Below, one piece after another: positions 43,329-54,393 of a stretch of DNA of 64,000 bases; position 1 is the first letter of the stretch, and the number at the start of each line of letters is the position of its first letter. The stretch lies in assembly GCA_904419955.1 (NCBI GenBank), contig CAJFTO010000008.1, positions 1 through 64,000 of the forward strand. The letters run 5' to 3'. The position numbers were made by a program, and so were the translations under genes. Below the pieces are notes generated by a model. The model was not told where the DNA came from and did no database searches. It worked only from the letters and a program-made list of their open reading frames with translations. This stretch comes from Candidatus Roslinia caecavium (GTDB lineage Bacteria > Bacillota > Clostridia > Monoglobales > Monoglobaceae).

Positions 43329-44609
43329 TTGAAACTACTTATTAAAAACGGTCTGGTCGTAGACCCTAAGAATAACCTTGAGAAGATATGCGACGTGCTT
43401 GTCGAGGATGGAAAGATAAAGAGCGTGGGCGAGAATATAGACGCCGCCGGGGAAGAGGCGGAAGTTATAGACGCTAAGGGGCTTGTCGTCGCTCCTGGAC
43501 TCGTGGATCTTCACGTGCATTTCAGAGACCCGGGCTACGAATATAAAGAGGATATAGAAACGGGGAGCAGAGCCGCGTCTCAGGGCGGCGTGACGAGCGT
43601 GGTCTGCATGCCGAACACCAACCCGGTCATAGATAACGCGGCGCTGGTCAAATATGTGATGGATAAAGGAAAGGAAGTAGGTCTTACCAACGTCTATACG
43701 ACGGCCTGCATCACCAAGGGGCTTAAAAGTCAGGAACTCACCGAGATCGGCGAGCTTAAAGACGCCGGAGCCGTGGGGATATCCGACGACGGCCGTCCGG
43801 TGCTGACCCCGTCGCTTATGCGCAGGGCTTTGGAGTATTCAAAGATGTTCGATATTCCGGTAATGAGCCACAGCGAGGATTTGGATCTTGTGGACGGCGG
43901 CTGCATGAACGAGGGGTATATGTCCACCTATCTCGGGCTTAGAGGGATACCCAAATGCGCCGAGAGCGTGGCTATATCGAGAGACGTTTTGATCGCCGAG
44001 GAATGCGGCGCGAGACTTCACGTATGCCACGTCAGCACAAGGAATTCGATCGACGCTATACGTCAGGCTAAGAAGCGGGGCGCTAAGGTAACCTGCGAAA
44101 CGGCTCCGCATTATTTCTCGCTGACCGAGAAGGCGGTAGACGGCTATAACACGAATGCGAAGATGAACCCTCCGCTAAGAGACGACGACGACGTCGCGGC
44201 CGTAATCGAGGGACTTAAGGACGGTACGATAGACGCGATAGCGACCGATCACGCTCCGCATCACTACGACGAGAAAGAGCTTGAGTTCAGTCTGGCTATG
44301 AACGGCATAATCGGTCTCGAGACTTCGCTTCCATTGGGAATAACAAAGCTCGTTAAAACCGGAGAGCTTACGCTGAGCGAGCTTATTGAGAAGATGAGCG
44401 CGGCGCCTGCGGAGATAATAGGTATCGACGCTGGAAGTTTGAGCGTCGGAGCGCCGGCGGATATAGCGATATTCGATATAGACAACGAGTATACCGTGGA
44501 CGTTAGCAAATTCGCCTCAAAGGGTAAGAATTGTCCGTATGATGGGATGAAGCTATACGGCAAGGTCATGTATACCGTCTTGGGCGGCCGAGTGGTTTAT
44601 AAGGCGTAA
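43329..44609 (+). CDS. pyrC: Dihydroorotase, class I
   Basis: 426 residues. It cyclises carbamoyl-aspartate to dihydroorotate. The metal motif is [20 protein letters not shown]; further ligands are [14 protein letters not shown] and [14 protein letters not shown] start at 43329 with AGGAGG 8 nt before, so the unusual start is well supported. Length and motifs match the bacterial class I enzyme. Confidence 0.96.
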   Translation: MKLLIKNGLVVDPKNNLEKICDVLVEDGKIKSVGENIDAAGEEAEVIDAKGLVVAPGLVDLHVHFRDPGYEYKEDIETGSRAASQGGVTSVVCMPNTNPVIDNAALVKYVMDKGKEVGLTNVYTTACITKGLKSQELTEIGELKDAGAVGISDDGRPVLTPSLMRRALEYSKMFDIPVMSHSEDLDLVDGGCMNEGYMSTYLGLRGIPKCAESVAISRDVLIAEECGARLHVCHVSTRNSIDAIRQAKKRGAKVTCETAPHYFSLTEKAVDGYNTNAKMNPPLRDDDDVAAVIEGLKDGTIDAIATDHAPHHYDEKELEFSLAMNGIIGLETSLPLGITKLVKTGELTLSELIEKMSAAPAEIIGIDAGSLSVGAPADIAIFDIDNEYTVDVSKFASKGKNCPYDGMKLYGKVMYTVLGGRVVYKA

Positions 44610-44832
44610 TTTATGCAGCTTGCGAATTAATGGAAGCGAGCGTTTAAGCGGATGCGCGCCGATAAACGACGCGTTTTTATAGGATATGGATTTTACTTTG
44701 CCGTGAATTATATAAGATAATTTGGCAATAATTGGATATATACGATTTACGCATACATCCTTGAAACAGGAGCGATCGGAAAAGCTATGATATTATGCGT
44801 AATATAAACTGAACAAGGAGAGATAATTTATA

Positions 44833-45738
44833 ATGATTGATTCGTTGATCGACAAGATTTTAGAGAAGAAGAACCCAACCGTCGCGGGCTTGGATCCGAA
44901 GCTCGACTATGTGCCCGAGCGGATGAAGGAAGAAGCGTTTGAAAAATACGGAGAGAATTTTGAAGGAGCGGCGGCGGCTATATTAGAGTTCAACAAGCGG
45001 CTGATCGATTCGCTATTCGATATCGTTCCGGCTGTTAAGCCGCAGAGCGCTTACTACGAGATGTATGGAATAGAGGGGATAAAGTGTCTGCACGAGACCA
45101 TCGAATACGCCAAGAGCAAAGGCATGTACGTAATCTTAGACGCTAAACGCGGCGATATAGGCGCGACAAGCGAGGCGTATGCAAAGGCGTATCTTGGCAA
45201 GACGGAGATAGTCGGAAAGGGTTATCCCGCTTTCGGAGCCGATTCGATGACCGTAAATCCGTATCTTGGAACGGACGGCGTCGAGCCGTTTGTGGGTCAG
45301 TGCTCTCAGAATAAAAAGAGCATATTCGTTCTGGTGAAGACCTCGAACAAATCCTCGGGCGAGCTACAGGACTTAAAGGCCGACGGCAAGTATATATACG
45401 AGCATATGGCGGCGCTCGTTAAGAAATGGGGTAGCGAGCAAATAGGCAAGCACGGATACAGCGCGGTCGGCGCAGTGGTCGGAGCTACCTATCCCGAACA
45501 GGCGGAGAAGCTGAGACTTCAGATGCCGCGAACCTACTTCCTTGTGCCGGGTTACGGCGCCCAGGGCGGAAAGGCCGAGGACGTGGCCAAGAGCTTCAAT
45601 CAGGACGGTCTCGGAGCGATCGTCAACGCCTCGAGATCTATTATGTGCGCCTACCAGAAAAACGGAGGCGAGCTTGGCGAAGCGGCGCGCGCCGAGGCTA
45701 TACGCATGCGCGACGATATTGTAGCGGCGATCCAATAG
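44833..45738 (+). CDS. pyrF: Orotidine-5'-phosphate decarboxylase, long type
   Basis: 301 residues, the longer type 2 form. It makes UMP. The catalytic array is VILDAKRGDIGATSEAYAKAYLG; the start is TVAGLDPKLDYVPER; the phosphate loop lies near FLVPGYGAQGG. ATG 44833 follows AAGGAGAGA. A gap of 223 nt separates it from pyrC, with no clear terminator, so it may have an extra promoter. Confidence 0.95.
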   Translation: MIDSLIDKILEKKNPTVAGLDPKLDYVPERMKEEAFEKYGENFEGAAAAILEFNKRLIDSLFDIVPAVKPQSAYYEMYGIEGIKCLHETIEYAKSKGMYVILDAKRGDIGATSEAYAKAYLGKTEIVGKGYPAFGADSMTVNPYLGTDGVEPFVGQCSQNKKSIFVLVKTSNKSSGELQDLKADGKYIYEHMAALVKKWGSEQIGKHGYSAVGAVVGATYPEQAEKLRLQMPRTYFLVPGYGAQGGKAEDVAKSFNQDGLGAIVNASRSIMCAYQKNGGELGEAARAEAIRMRDDIVAAIQ

Positions 45739-45799
45739 TTGGTAAATAAGAGAGAAAAAATAATTACTTTGCCGCGTTTGCGGCGGAATGGAGATTCTT

Positions 45800-46573
45800 A
45801 TGATTTGTGAATTAGTTAGCAAGGCGAAGCTGACCGCAAACATATACGATTTCACCGTGCTCAGTCCCGAGATGGCGGCTAAGGCGGTACCGGGCCAGTT
45901 TGTGCATGTTCTATGTGAAGGCGGTACGTATCTTCGCAGACCGATAAGCATAGCGGATATCATAGACAAAAAGTATATAAGATTCATATTTGAAGTAAGA
46001 GGCAAGGGAACGGCGGCGCTGGCCGAGAGCAAGGTCGGAGACGAGCTGGACGTATTGGGTCCGCTCGGCAACGGTTTTATTTTGAGCGACGCGGAACCGG
46101 CGGACGAAAGCGACGACGGAGAGGTAGTCCTCGTAGGCGGCGGCATAGGTATCTTCCCGCTGCTCGGACTCGCTAAAAGCCTGAACGGGCGCGCTTCGGT
46201 ACTGCTCGGCTTCAGAAATGCGGACGCGGTGATAATGACCGACGAGTTCGAGCCGGTAACGAAAAACGTGTTTATCTCGACCGACGACGGCAGTATGGGG
46301 TATCACGGATTCATAACCGATATACTTAAGAATATCGTCGAATCGAATAAGGTCAAGGCTATATTTACCTGCGGGCCTAAGCCGATGATGAAGATCGTCT
46401 CCGAGATAGCGCGGGAGAACGATATCCTATGTCAGGTCTCGATGGAGGAGAGAATGGGCTGCGGCGTCGGAGCCTGCGTTACCTGCACCTGCACCGTCAA
46501 GGGCGGAGAGCGCAGACGCGTATGTAAGGACGGTCCTATATTTTACGGCGAGGAGGTAGAATGGGATGGCTGA
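45800..46573 (+). CDS. pyrK: Dihydroorotate dehydrogenase B electron-transfer subunit
   Basis: 257 residues. With PyrD it oxidises dihydroorotate and passes electrons to NAD+. The FAD site is TYLRRPISIADI, the NAD site VLVGGGIGIFPLLGLAKSL and CGPKPMM, and the [2Fe-2S] cysteines are in MGCGVGACVTCTCTV and RRVCKDGP. ATG 45800 is preferred because GGAG precedes it and the earlier ATG at 45788 lies inside that site. Its end overlaps pyrD by 8 nt. Confidence 0.95.
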   Translation: MICELVSKAKLTANIYDFTVLSPEMAAKAVPGQFVHVLCEGGTYLRRPISIADIIDKKYIRFIFEVRGKGTAALAESKVGDELDVLGPLGNGFILSDAEPADESDDGEVVLVGGGIGIFPLLGLAKSLNGRASVLLGFRNADAVIMTDEFEPVTKNVFISTDDGSMGYHGFITDILKNIVESNKVKAIFTCGPKPMMKIVSEIARENDILCQVSMEERMGCGVGACVTCTCTVKGGERRRVCKDGPIFYGEEVEWDG

Positions 46574-47474
46574 TCTTAAAGTAAACATAGCCGGAGTCGA
46601 ATGGAAGAACCCGGTGACGACAGCGTCGGGAACGTTCGGTTTCGGACGCGAATATTCGGAATATTTCGATCTGTCAGGACTGGGCGCGATCTGCCTTAAG
46701 GCGCTGTCCGCGGTCGAGAGAAGGGGCAACGAGTCGCCCAGAATCGCGGAGACGAACCAGGGTATCCTAAACAGCGTCGGACTTCAGAATCCGGGCGCGG
46801 AGTATTTTATAGAATACGTTCTGCCGTGGCTCAGAAACTACGACACAAAATTGATCGCCAATTTGGCCGGTTCTACCATAGAGGATTACGTCGAGGTGAC
46901 TCAGATCCTTGGCGATAAGGTAGATATGCTCGAACTCAATATATCCTGCCCTAACGTCAAAGAGGGCGGAATGGCGTTCGGCACCGACGCGAAGATGGTC
47001 GAAAAGGTCACGAAAAGCGTAAAGAGGGCGGCGAAGGTCCCTCTGATCGTTAAACTCTCGCCGAACGTTACCGATATAGCCGAAATGGCGCGCGCTGCGG
47101 AGGCGGGAGGAGCCGACGCGGTATCGCTTATAAATACGCTTTTAGGAATGAAGATAGATATAAATACCAGAAAGCCCGTGCTGAAAAACAACATGGGCGG
47201 GCTGTCGGGTCCGGCGGTAATGCCGATAGCGGTCAGGATGGTGTATCAGGTCAGACAGGCGGTAAAGCTTCCCATAATCGGTATGGGCGGGATAACCACG
47301 GCCGAGGACGCGATAGAATTTTTCCTCGCGGGAGCTAACGCGGTCGCGGTCGGAACGGCCGGACTGGTGGATCCGTACGCGTGGATCAAGGTCAGAAACG
47401 GTATCGGCGATTATTTGGACAAGAACGGCTTTGCGTCGATTAACGATATCGTCGGCAAGGTCGAGATGAACTAA
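46566..47474 (+). CDS. pyrD: Dihydroorotate dehydrogenase, class 1B catalytic subunit
   Basis: 302 residues. FMN enzyme with NPVTTASGTFGFGREYSEYFD at the start, ELNISCPNVKEGGMAFG carrying the catalytic Cys, and IGMGGITTAEDAIEFFLAGANAVAVGTA at the phosphate site. It works with the PyrK subunit and NAD+. Translation is coupled by the 8-nt overlap. Confidence 0.97.
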   Translation: MADLKVNIAGVEWKNPVTTASGTFGFGREYSEYFDLSGLGAICLKALSAVERRGNESPRIAETNQGILNSVGLQNPGAEYFIEYVLPWLRNYDTKLIANLAGSTIEDYVEVTQILGDKVDMLELNISCPNVKEGGMAFGTDAKMVEKVTKSVKRAAKVPLIVKLSPNVTDIAEMARAAEAGGADAVSLINTLLGMKIDINTRKPVLKNNMGGLSGPAVMPIAVRMVYQVRQAVKLPIIGMGGITTAEDAIEFFLAGANAVAVGTAGLVDPYAWIKVRNGIGDYLDKNGFASINDIVGKVEMN

Positions 47475-47536
47475 GCGGACGCCGGGGTCGTTTTAAATAG
47501 AGCATAATTAATTTACAAATATAGGAGTTGATAGAA

Positions 47537-48115
47537 TTGACAAGAGAAGAGATCATCGAAATGCTAAAAGAGGCCGGAGTTCTGCTCGAGGGACATTTTT
47601 TGCTCACTTCGGGACGCCACAGCGACAGGTATATGCAGTGCGCTAAGATATTCCAGTATTCCAAATACAGCGTGCCGCTGTGCGCGGAGCTTGTGGAGAA
47701 GTACAAGGACGACAACGTCGAGCTGGTAATAGGTCCGGCTATCGGCGCGATTCAGATGGCGTACGAAGTAGGCCGTCAGCTTGGCGTTAAGAATATATTC
47801 GCCGAGCGCGAGGACGGAAAGATGACCTTAAGACGCGGTTTTATGATCGAGAAGGGTCAGCGTGTATTGATCGTCGAGGACGTTGTGACGACCGGCGGAA
47901 GCGTAAAAGAGGTAATGGAGCTCGTTAAAGAGGCGGGCGGCGAGATAGTTGGGATCGGCTCGATCGTGGACAGAACGGGCGGAAAGATAGATTTCGGCGT
48001 TCCTTATAAGAGCGCGTTTTCTATGGATATAACGTCGTACGAGGCCGACGAGTGCCCGATCTGTAAGAGCGGCGAAATACCGCTGGTGAAGCCGGGCAGC
48101 AGAAAAATAAAATAA
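47537..48115 (+). CDS. pyrE: Orotate phosphoribosyltransferase
   Basis: 192 residues. It makes OMP from orotate and PRPP. The PRPP motif is [18 protein letters not shown], and [22 protein letters not shown] and [15 protein letters not shown] are the family blocks. Two TTG codons compete; 47537 is chosen because AGGAG is 9 nt upstream, whereas the TTG at 47528 touches the AGGAG. radC begins 1 nt after the stop. Confidence 0.95.
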   Translation: MTREEIIEMLKEAGVLLEGHFLLTSGRHSDRYMQCAKIFQYSKYSVPLCAELVEKYKDDNVELVIGPAIGAIQMAYEVGRQLGVKNIFAEREDGKMTLRRGFMIEKGQRVLIVEDVVTTGGSVKEVMELVKEAGGEIVGIGSIVDRTGGKIDFGVPYKSAFSMDITSYEADECPICKSGEIPLVKPGSRKIK

Positions 48116-48116
48116 G

Positions 48117-48857
48117 ATGACCGACGGTAAAAAGCTAAGCGGATCCGGCGGTCAAACGGCTAAAAAGCCTAAGAGAAACGTGCATGCCGGACACAGAGCC
48201 AGAATGTGGGCTAAGCTTAAGCATATGAGGTTCGAAGACCTCCCGGAGCATGAACAGCTTGAGATGCTGTTGTTTACGATATTGCCAAGAGTGAATACGA
48301 ACGAGCTCGCTCACGAACTGCTTCATAGATTCGGTTCGATTTACGAAGTTACGATAGCCGATAAGGAAGAACTGATGAAAGTCGACGGCGTCGGCGAGAA
48401 AGTCGCTAACTTTTTGACTATCCTTGCTCCGCTCAGCGGCGCGATCGAGCGTTCCAAGAAAGGCTATTTTAAAAAGAACAGCGCCTGCTTTAAAAGTTCG
48501 GGCGTGGTCGCGGAATATGCTAAAACATATTTCTATGACAATAAGCGTGAAAAGCTGATCTGCTTTTTCCTGGACGAGGGCCGGTATATCATAAAGCGTA
48601 AGGTTATTTCGGAAGGCGACGTGTCCAGGACGGATCTGGGCGAGTCAGTTATCTTAAACGAGGCTATCGACAGCAACGTCAAATATGTCGTTATGGTACA
48701 TAATCATCCGAGCTGCAACGTCGATCCCTCCGAACACGATATTTATATGACTAAAATTATAAGCAATAATCTTGAAGCGATAGGCTGTATATTGCTCGAT
48801 CATATAATCATAGGCGGCGACGATTGGCTGAGTATGAAGTCGTCGGGATATATATGA
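48117..48857 (+). CDS. radC: RadC-family JAB-domain protein
   Basis: 246 residues. The helix-hairpin-helix-like front half (VDGVGEKVANFLTIL) and the JAMM metal motif HNHPSCNVDPSEHD are clear. The family is called DNA repair RadC, but the role in repair is unproven. An N-terminal basic extension (about residues 1-25) precedes HRARMWAKL. It ends the pyr operon transcript at a terminator. Confidence 0.9.
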   Translation: MTDGKKLSGSGGQTAKKPKRNVHAGHRARMWAKLKHMRFEDLPEHEQLEMLLFTILPRVNTNELAHELLHRFGSIYEVTIADKEELMKVDGVGEKVANFLTILAPLSGAIERSKKGYFKKNSACFKSSGVVAEYAKTYFYDNKREKLICFFLDEGRYIIKRKVISEGDVSRTDLGESVILNEAIDSNVKYVVMVHNHPSCNVDPSEHDIYMTKIISNNLEAIGCILLDHIIIGGDDWLSMKSSGYI

Positions 48858-48871
48858 CGTATTATAACAGG

Positions 48872-48899
48872 GGGCGTTTTATTTGAAAACGTCCTTTTT
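48872..48899 (+). terminator. Terminator of the pyr-radC transcript
   Basis: GGGCGTTTT (48872-48880) pairs with AAAACGTCC (48886-48894, one G-U), then TTTTT. Confidence 0.85.
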
Positions 48900-48912
48900 A
48901 TTATATATCGTG

Positions 48913-48941
48913 TTGACAAAAACGACATAATTTGTTAACAT
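48913..48941 (+). promoter_or_regulatory. Promoter of the FAH-family gene and hisS
   Basis: TTGACA (48913-48918) and TAACAT (48936-48941), spacer 17 nt. Confidence 0.55.
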
Positions 48942-48995
48942 TATTCATTGGAAAATCAATTTAGATAAAAAGTTTTAATATTGGGAGTGAACGCT

Positions 48996-49748
48996 ATGAA
49001 ATTTGCAAGAGTCGTATACGGCGGCGAGGAGTATTACGCCGAGGTGAGAGGCGATAAGGCGATTCTGATCGAGGGCGATATTTTCGATTATTTCTCGCTT
49101 AGCAGCGTGGAGGTCGATTTAAGTTCGGTCAAGCTGCTCGCCCCATGCGCGCCGAGTAAGATAGTGGCCGTAGGACTTAACTATGCGGATCACGCAAACG
49201 AGCTCGACCTCAAGCTTCCGGATTTTCCGGCGCTGTTTTATAAGCCTACGACGGCGGTGATCGCGGACGGCGAAGCTATCGTGTATCCGGCTTCTTCAAA
49301 CCGGGTAGATTACGAAGGCGAGCTGGCGATCGTTATCGGCAAGACCGCGAAAAACGTAAGCCGCTCCGAGGCTAAGGACTATATTTTCGGCTGCACGTGC
49401 TTAAACGACGTGACCGCGAGAGACCTGCAGAAGATAGATTCTCAATGGACGAGGGCGAAAGGCTTCGACACGTTTTCTCCGATAGGTCCGGTCATAGAGA
49501 CGGAGCTCGATCCGGATAATCTTGAGATCGAGACGAGACTTAACGGCGAGGTCAAGCAACATTCCAATACGAAACATTTTATATTCGACACTTCCTTTTT
49601 GGTGTCGGCTATTTCGGAGATAATGACGCTTAACCCGGGGGATATAATAACCACGGGCACGCCGGACGGGATCGGCCCGATGCAGGTCGGCGATACTGTC
49701 GAGGTAGAGATAGAGGGGATAGGCGTTTTAAGAAATATTGTTAAATAG
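48996..49748 (+). CDS. Fumarylacetoacetate hydrolase-family protein
   Basis: 250 residues. The FAH fold is seen in [53 protein letters not shown] (metal-binding Glu pair), [22 protein letters not shown] and [15 protein letters not shown]. Members act on acylpyruvates or decarboxylate oxaloacetate; the substrate here is uncertain. The ATG at 48996 follows GGGAGTGA; the TTG 48981 start is a less good choice. Confidence 0.88.
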   Translation: MKFARVVYGGEEYYAEVRGDKAILIEGDIFDYFSLSSVEVDLSSVKLLAPCAPSKIVAVGLNYADHANELDLKLPDFPALFYKPTTAVIADGEAIVYPASSNRVDYEGELAIVIGKTAKNVSRSEAKDYIFGCTCLNDVTARDLQKIDSQWTRAKGFDTFSPIGPVIETELDPDNLEIETRLNGEVKQHSNTKHFIFDTSFLVSAISEIMTLNPGDIITTGTPDGIGPMQVGDTVEVEIEGIGVLRNIVK

Positions 49749-49897
49749 TTTCGCGGCGCTTTGGCTCAAACTAAGGCGCGCGCCCGATCGATAATAGATA
49801 AGCGCGCCCACGCTCGCTCACGGCGGGGGAGCTTACAGACGATTTGTTAGACGTATAAACGACATACTTGTGAGCGGAAAGGCAATGGAAGACAGAA

Positions 49898-51151
49898 ATG
49901 ATAAATAAACCGAGAGGCACAGAGGATATTTTGCCGGAGGACTGCGAACTTTGGCAAGTGATCGAGGATACGGCGCGCAGTATCTGCAAAACCTACGGAT
50001 ACAGCGAGATAAGGACGCCGGTGTTCGAAGATACCGCGCTCTTTAACAGAGGCGTGGGCGACACCACCGACGTGGTCCAAAAGGAGATGTACACATTCGA
50101 GGACAAGGGCGGAAGAAGCATAACGCTCAGACCCGAGGGAACGGCTTCGGTGGTTAGGAGCTACCTCGAAAATTCGCTCTACGCCAACCCTCAGCCGACT
50201 AAGCTTTTCTATTTGATATCATGCTACAGATATGAAAAACCGCAGTCGGGCAGACTAAGAGAGTTCCATCAGTTCGGGACGGAGTGTTTCGGCGGTACGT
50301 CCACGGCTACGGACGCGGAAGTTATCACGCTCGCGCTGAAATTTTTCGACACCTTGGGAGTGACCGGCTTAAAACTCAATATAAACAGTATCGGCTGCCC
50401 CAAATGCCGCGCGGAGTATAACCAAAAGCTGCGCGAGTATTTCGAGCGTTACAGGGATTCGCTCTGCGACACCTGTTTGGAGAGGCTCGATAAGAATCCG
50501 ATGAGGATACTCGACTGCAAGTCTCCGGAATGCGGGAAGATCGCGAAAGGCGCGCCGGTCATGCTCGACTATCTGTGCGACGAGTGCAGAACTGAGTTCG
50601 ACGCGTTGAAGAGATATTTGGACGAAGTTGGGATAGAATATAATATCGATCCCGGTATCGTCCGCGGTCTGGACTATTACACGAGAACGGTGTTCGAGAT
50701 AACCTCGGACGCTCTCGGCGCTCAGTCTACGGTCTGCGGCGGCGGCAGGTACAACGGTCTCGTCGAGGAGCTCGGCGGAAAACCGACCGACGGAATTGGT
50801 TTTGCGCTCGGTATAGAACGTCTTATTCTTATAATAAAGAAGCAGGGGCTTAATACGTCAGTGAAAGAAGGACCGGCGCTGTTCGTGGCGGCGCTTGGCG
50901 ACGCGGCCGATATAGAGGCTCAGAAAATAGTATACGGACTTAGAAACCGCGACGTCTGGGCGGAGCGCGACTTATGCCAAAGAAGCGTCAAAGCGCAGAT
51001 GAAATACGCGAATAAACTCGGCTCCAAATTCAGCATTGTGTTGGGAGACGACGAAGTCGAAAAGGGAACGGCTAAGCTCAAGAACATGGAGACGGGCGAG
51101 ACGACCGAGGTGGCCTTAGACGTCGAGGAGATATATTACGCGATAGTTTGA
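49898..51151 (+). CDS. hisS: Histidine--tRNA ligase
   Basis: 417 residues. Class II motifs: RGTEDILPEDC at the start, QKEMYTFEDKGGRSITLRPEGTASVVRSY (motif 2 region), GLDYYTRTVFEI (histidine-specific) and GFALGIERL (motif 3), with the anticodon-binding domain near VKAQMKYANKLGSKFSIVLG. ATG 49898; the ribosome site (GGAAGACAG) is modest. No T-box was recognised upstream. Confidence 0.96.
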   Translation: MINKPRGTEDILPEDCELWQVIEDTARSICKTYGYSEIRTPVFEDTALFNRGVGDTTDVVQKEMYTFEDKGGRSITLRPEGTASVVRSYLENSLYANPQPTKLFYLISCYRYEKPQSGRLREFHQFGTECFGGTSTATDAEVITLALKFFDTLGVTGLKLNINSIGCPKCRAEYNQKLREYFERYRDSLCDTCLERLDKNPMRILDCKSPECGKIAKGAPVMLDYLCDECRTEFDALKRYLDEVGIEYNIDPGIVRGLDYYTRTVFEITSDALGAQSTVCGGGRYNGLVEELGGKPTDGIGFALGIERLILIIKKQGLNTSVKEGPALFVAALGDAADIEAQKIVYGLRNRDVWAERDLCQRSVKAQMKYANKLGSKFSIVLGDDEVEKGTAKLKNMETGETTEVALDVEEIYYAIV

Positions 51152-51279
51152 TAAGATATTATATATTTTGCGCGGGTTTCAGGAGCGTTTGAATAACAAG
51201 AGTTACGGGCTTTTGGAGTAAGGATCGTTCTCGCGCTGTACGGTCGTATGGAATTAAATTAACATAAAGGGGAATCAAC

Positions 51280-53091
51280 ATGAATTTTGAAAATATGCAG
51301 GGATTGAAACGCACCGATATGTGCGGGACCCTGACGGCAAAGGACGCCGGAAAGGAAGTCGTTCTGACGGGCTGGGTTGCGAGAAACCGCAAGCTCGGCG
51401 GAGTTAATTTCGTTACGCTCAGAGACAGGACGGGTATCGTTCAGCTCGCGTTTAACGACGACACGGACAGGAACGTCTTTGAAAAGTCCGAGAGACTTAA
51501 AAGCGAATATGTAGTCGCGGTCAAAGGCAAGGTACTGCTAAGAGACGAGCAGAATATTAACAAGGATATGCCGACCGGAGAAATCGAGGTGTTCGTTACA
51601 GAGCTTAGAATACTCAACTCCTCCGAGACCCCGCCGTTTTATATCGAGGAAGACAGCGACACAAACGACGCGCTGCGCCTTAAATACAGGTATTTGGACT
51701 TAAGACGTCCGGATATGCAGAGGAATATGATACTGCGCCACAAGGTCGCAAAGACCGCGCGCGACTATTTTGACAAGAGGGGCTTTCTTGAGATAGAAAC
51801 GCCGATGCTGGTAAAGAGCACGCCGGAGGGCGCGCGCGATTATCTGGTGCCGAGCAGGGTGCATCCCGGCAGTTTCTACGCGCTCCCGCAGTCGCCGCAG
51901 CAGTATAAGCAGATGCTGATGCTCGCGGGCTACGACAGGTATTTTCAGGTCGTAAGATGTTTCAGAGACGAGGATCTGCGCGCCGACAGACAGCCGGAAT
52001 TTACACAGCTCGACATGGAGCTCTCCTTTGTAGATATCGACGATATCATAGAGGTGAACGAGGGCTTTTTGAAGACCGTCTTTAAAGAATGTCTTGATAT
52101 GGATATCGAGACCCCGTTTATAAGACTGCCTTACAGCGAGGCGATGGACAGGTTCGGCTCCGATAAGCCGGATACAAGATTCGGTATGGAGTTTATCGAT
52201 ATATCCGACGAAGTGAAAGGCTGCGGATTTAAAGTATTCTCGGGCGCGATAGAAAACGGCGGCAGCGTTCGTTGTATAAACGCGGAGGGACTCGGTCCTC
52301 AGATGAAACGTAAAGTTTTGGATTCGCTCGGCGAATATGTTAAGACCTACCGCGCGAAGGGCATGGCGTGGATCGTCGTCGAGGAAGACGGCGGTCTGCG
52401 TTCTCAGATAGCCAAGTTCTTAAGCGAGGACGAGATCGGCGCTATCCTCAAAAAGACCGGCGCGAAGCCGGGCGACGCGCTGCTCATCATTGCGGATAAG
52501 GACGAGATAGTCTACGACGCGCTTGGAAATCTGAGGCTTGAAGTGGCGAGACGTTTCGACCTGATCGACAAGAGCAAGTTTAACTTTTTGTGGGTGACCG
52601 ACTTCCCGCTGTTTGAATACTCCGAGGAGGAGGACAGATACGTCGCAAAGCACCATCCGTTTACGCATCCGGTGGACGAGGATATACCGATGCTTAAGAC
52701 CGAGCCGCAGAAAGTCAGGGCTAAGGCTTATGACATAATCCTAAACGGCAACGAGATAGGCGGAGGAAGTCTTAGGATATATAACTCCGATCTTCAGGAG
52801 ACCATGTTCGAGGCGCTCGGTTTTACCAAGGAAGAGGCGTGGGAGAGATTCGGATATCTTCTCGAGGCGTTCAAGTACGGAACGCCGCCGCACGGCGGAC
52901 TCGCCTACGGATTGGACAGGCTCGTGATGATCATGGCGGGCTGCGATTCGATCAGGGATATAATCGCGTTCCCGAAAGTGCAGAACGCTTCGGAGCCTAT
53001 GACCGAGACCCCGTGCAGAGTGGATAAGAAACAGCTCGACGAGCTGGGCATAGAGCTTATAGAGAACGCCGAAGATTTGGATAATGATTAA
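51280..53091 (+). CDS. aspS: Aspartate--tRNA ligase, bacterial type
   Basis: 603 residues. An OB-fold anticodon domain (VVLTGWVARNRKLGGVNFVTLRDRTG) precedes a class II core with CFRDEDLRADRQPEFTQLDMELSF, the bacterial GAD insertion (about residues 290-420) and GGLAYGLDRLVMIMAG. It charges tRNA-Asp; whether it also charges tRNA-Asn cannot be decided here. ATG 51280 follows AAAGGGGAATCAAC. Confidence 0.97.
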   Translation: MNFENMQGLKRTDMCGTLTAKDAGKEVVLTGWVARNRKLGGVNFVTLRDRTGIVQLAFNDDTDRNVFEKSERLKSEYVVAVKGKVLLRDEQNINKDMPTGEIEVFVTELRILNSSETPPFYIEEDSDTNDALRLKYRYLDLRRPDMQRNMILRHKVAKTARDYFDKRGFLEIETPMLVKSTPEGARDYLVPSRVHPGSFYALPQSPQQYKQMLMLAGYDRYFQVVRCFRDEDLRADRQPEFTQLDMELSFVDIDDIIEVNEGFLKTVFKECLDMDIETPFIRLPYSEAMDRFGSDKPDTRFGMEFIDISDEVKGCGFKVFSGAIENGGSVRCINAEGLGPQMKRKVLDSLGEYVKTYRAKGMAWIVVEEDGGLRSQIAKFLSEDEIGAILKKTGAKPGDALLIIADKDEIVYDALGNLRLEVARRFDLIDKSKFNFLWVTDFPLFEYSEEEDRYVAKHHPFTHPVDEDIPMLKTEPQKVRAKAYDIILNGNEIGGGSLRIYNSDLQETMFEALGFTKEEAWERFGYLLEAFKYGTPPHGGLAYGLDRLVMIMAGCDSIRDIIAFPKVQNASEPMTETPCRVDKKQLDELGIELIENAEDLDND

Positions 53092-53117
53092 ATTTAAAAT
53101 ATACGGAGAGGTAAAAG

Positions 53118-54347
53118 ATGAGCAATAACGTTTTTGATACACTTAAAGAGCGCGGACTCATAGCTCAGACCACGCATGAGGACGAGATAAGGGAGATCCT
53201 CGGCAAGGAAAAGGTTACGTTTTACATTGGTTTCGACCCGACCGCCGACAGTCTGCATATCGGGCATTTTATGCAGCTTATAGTCATGAAGCATATGCAA
53301 AACGCCGGACACAGACCGATAATACTCCTGGGCGGCGGAACGACGATGGTCGGAGATCCGACCGGCAAGACGGATATGCGCCCGATGATCACTCAGGAGG
53401 TCATACAGCATAACGCCGATAACTTCAAAAAGCAGATGTCCAAGATAATCGACTTCAGCGACGGCAAGGCGATAATGGTAAACAACGCGGACTGGCTGCT
53501 AAAGCTTAACTACGTGGATTTCCTGCGCGAGGTTGGAGTGCATTTTTCGGTCAACAGAATGTTGACTGCGGAGTGCTTTAAGACCAGGCTCGAAAAAGGG
53601 CTTTCGTTCCTTGAATTTAATTACATGCTTATGCAGGGTTACGACTTCTATAAGCTGTACAAGGATTACGGATGTATTATGGAATTCGGCGGAGACGACC
53701 AGTGGTCGAATATAATAGGCGGCATAGAGCTTATCAGAAGAAAGGAAGGCAAGCAGGCCTACGGCATGACCTTTACCCTGCTCACCACGTCCGAGGGTAA
53801 GAAGATGGGTAAGACCGAGAAGGGCGCGCTGTGGCTCGATCCCGAGAAGGTAAGCCCGTACGAGTTCTACCAGTACTGGAGAAACGTGGACGATAAGGAC
53901 GTAATAAGACTGCTTAAACTGGTCACTTTCCTGCCGCTCGAACAGATCGCGGAGTATGAGAAGCTCGAGGGTCAGGAACTCAATAAGGTGAAATGCGTTT
54001 TGGCTTACGAGGTCACCAAGATGGTCCACGGCGAAGAAGAGGCTAAGAAGGCTAACGACGCGGCGACCGCGATATTCAGCGGCGGCGGAAATACCGACAA
54101 CATGCCGAGCGCGGAGATCCCGGCGGCTAAGATAGACGAGGGCGTAAACATACTCGATCTCATGGTCGAGGTAGGTCTTGTTCCGTCCAAGGGCGAGGGC
54201 AGACGTCTTATCCAGCAAAATGGCCTTTCGGTAAACGGCGAAAAGGCGACTTCTGTCGATATGGTAATAGATAACGACTTTTTCGGCGAAGGACATATGG
54301 TTCTGAAAAAGGGTAAGAAGACTTTCTTAAAGGTCGTAAAGGCTTAA
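53118..54347 (+). CDS. tyrS: Tyrosine--tRNA ligase
   Basis: 409 residues. Class I signature [16 protein letters not shown], the tyrosine pocket around [11 protein letters not shown], the KMSKS-equivalent [12 protein letters not shown], and a C-terminal S4 domain ([19 protein letters not shown]). ATG 53118 follows GGAGAGG 26 nt after aspS. The three synthetase genes hisS-aspS-tyrS form one block. Confidence 0.97.
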   Translation: MSNNVFDTLKERGLIAQTTHEDEIREILGKEKVTFYIGFDPTADSLHIGHFMQLIVMKHMQNAGHRPIILLGGGTTMVGDPTGKTDMRPMITQEVIQHNADNFKKQMSKIIDFSDGKAIMVNNADWLLKLNYVDFLREVGVHFSVNRMLTAECFKTRLEKGLSFLEFNYMLMQGYDFYKLYKDYGCIMEFGGDDQWSNIIGGIELIRRKEGKQAYGMTFTLLTTSEGKKMGKTEKGALWLDPEKVSPYEFYQYWRNVDDKDVIRLLKLVTFLPLEQIAEYEKLEGQELNKVKCVLAYEVTKMVHGEEEAKKANDAATAIFSGGGNTDNMPSAEIPAAKIDEGVNILDLMVEVGLVPSKGEGRRLIQQNGLSVNGEKATSVDMVIDNDFFGEGHMVLKKGKKTFLKVVKA

Positions 54348-54360
54348 ATAGATATTTATT

Positions 54361-54393
54361 GGGTTCGCTTTGCGCGAGCCCTTTATCTATTTT
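54361..54393 (+). terminator. Terminator after tyrS
   Basis: GGGTTCGC (54361-54368) pairs with GCGAGCCC (54374-54381, one G-U), then TTTATCTATTTT. Confidence 0.7.
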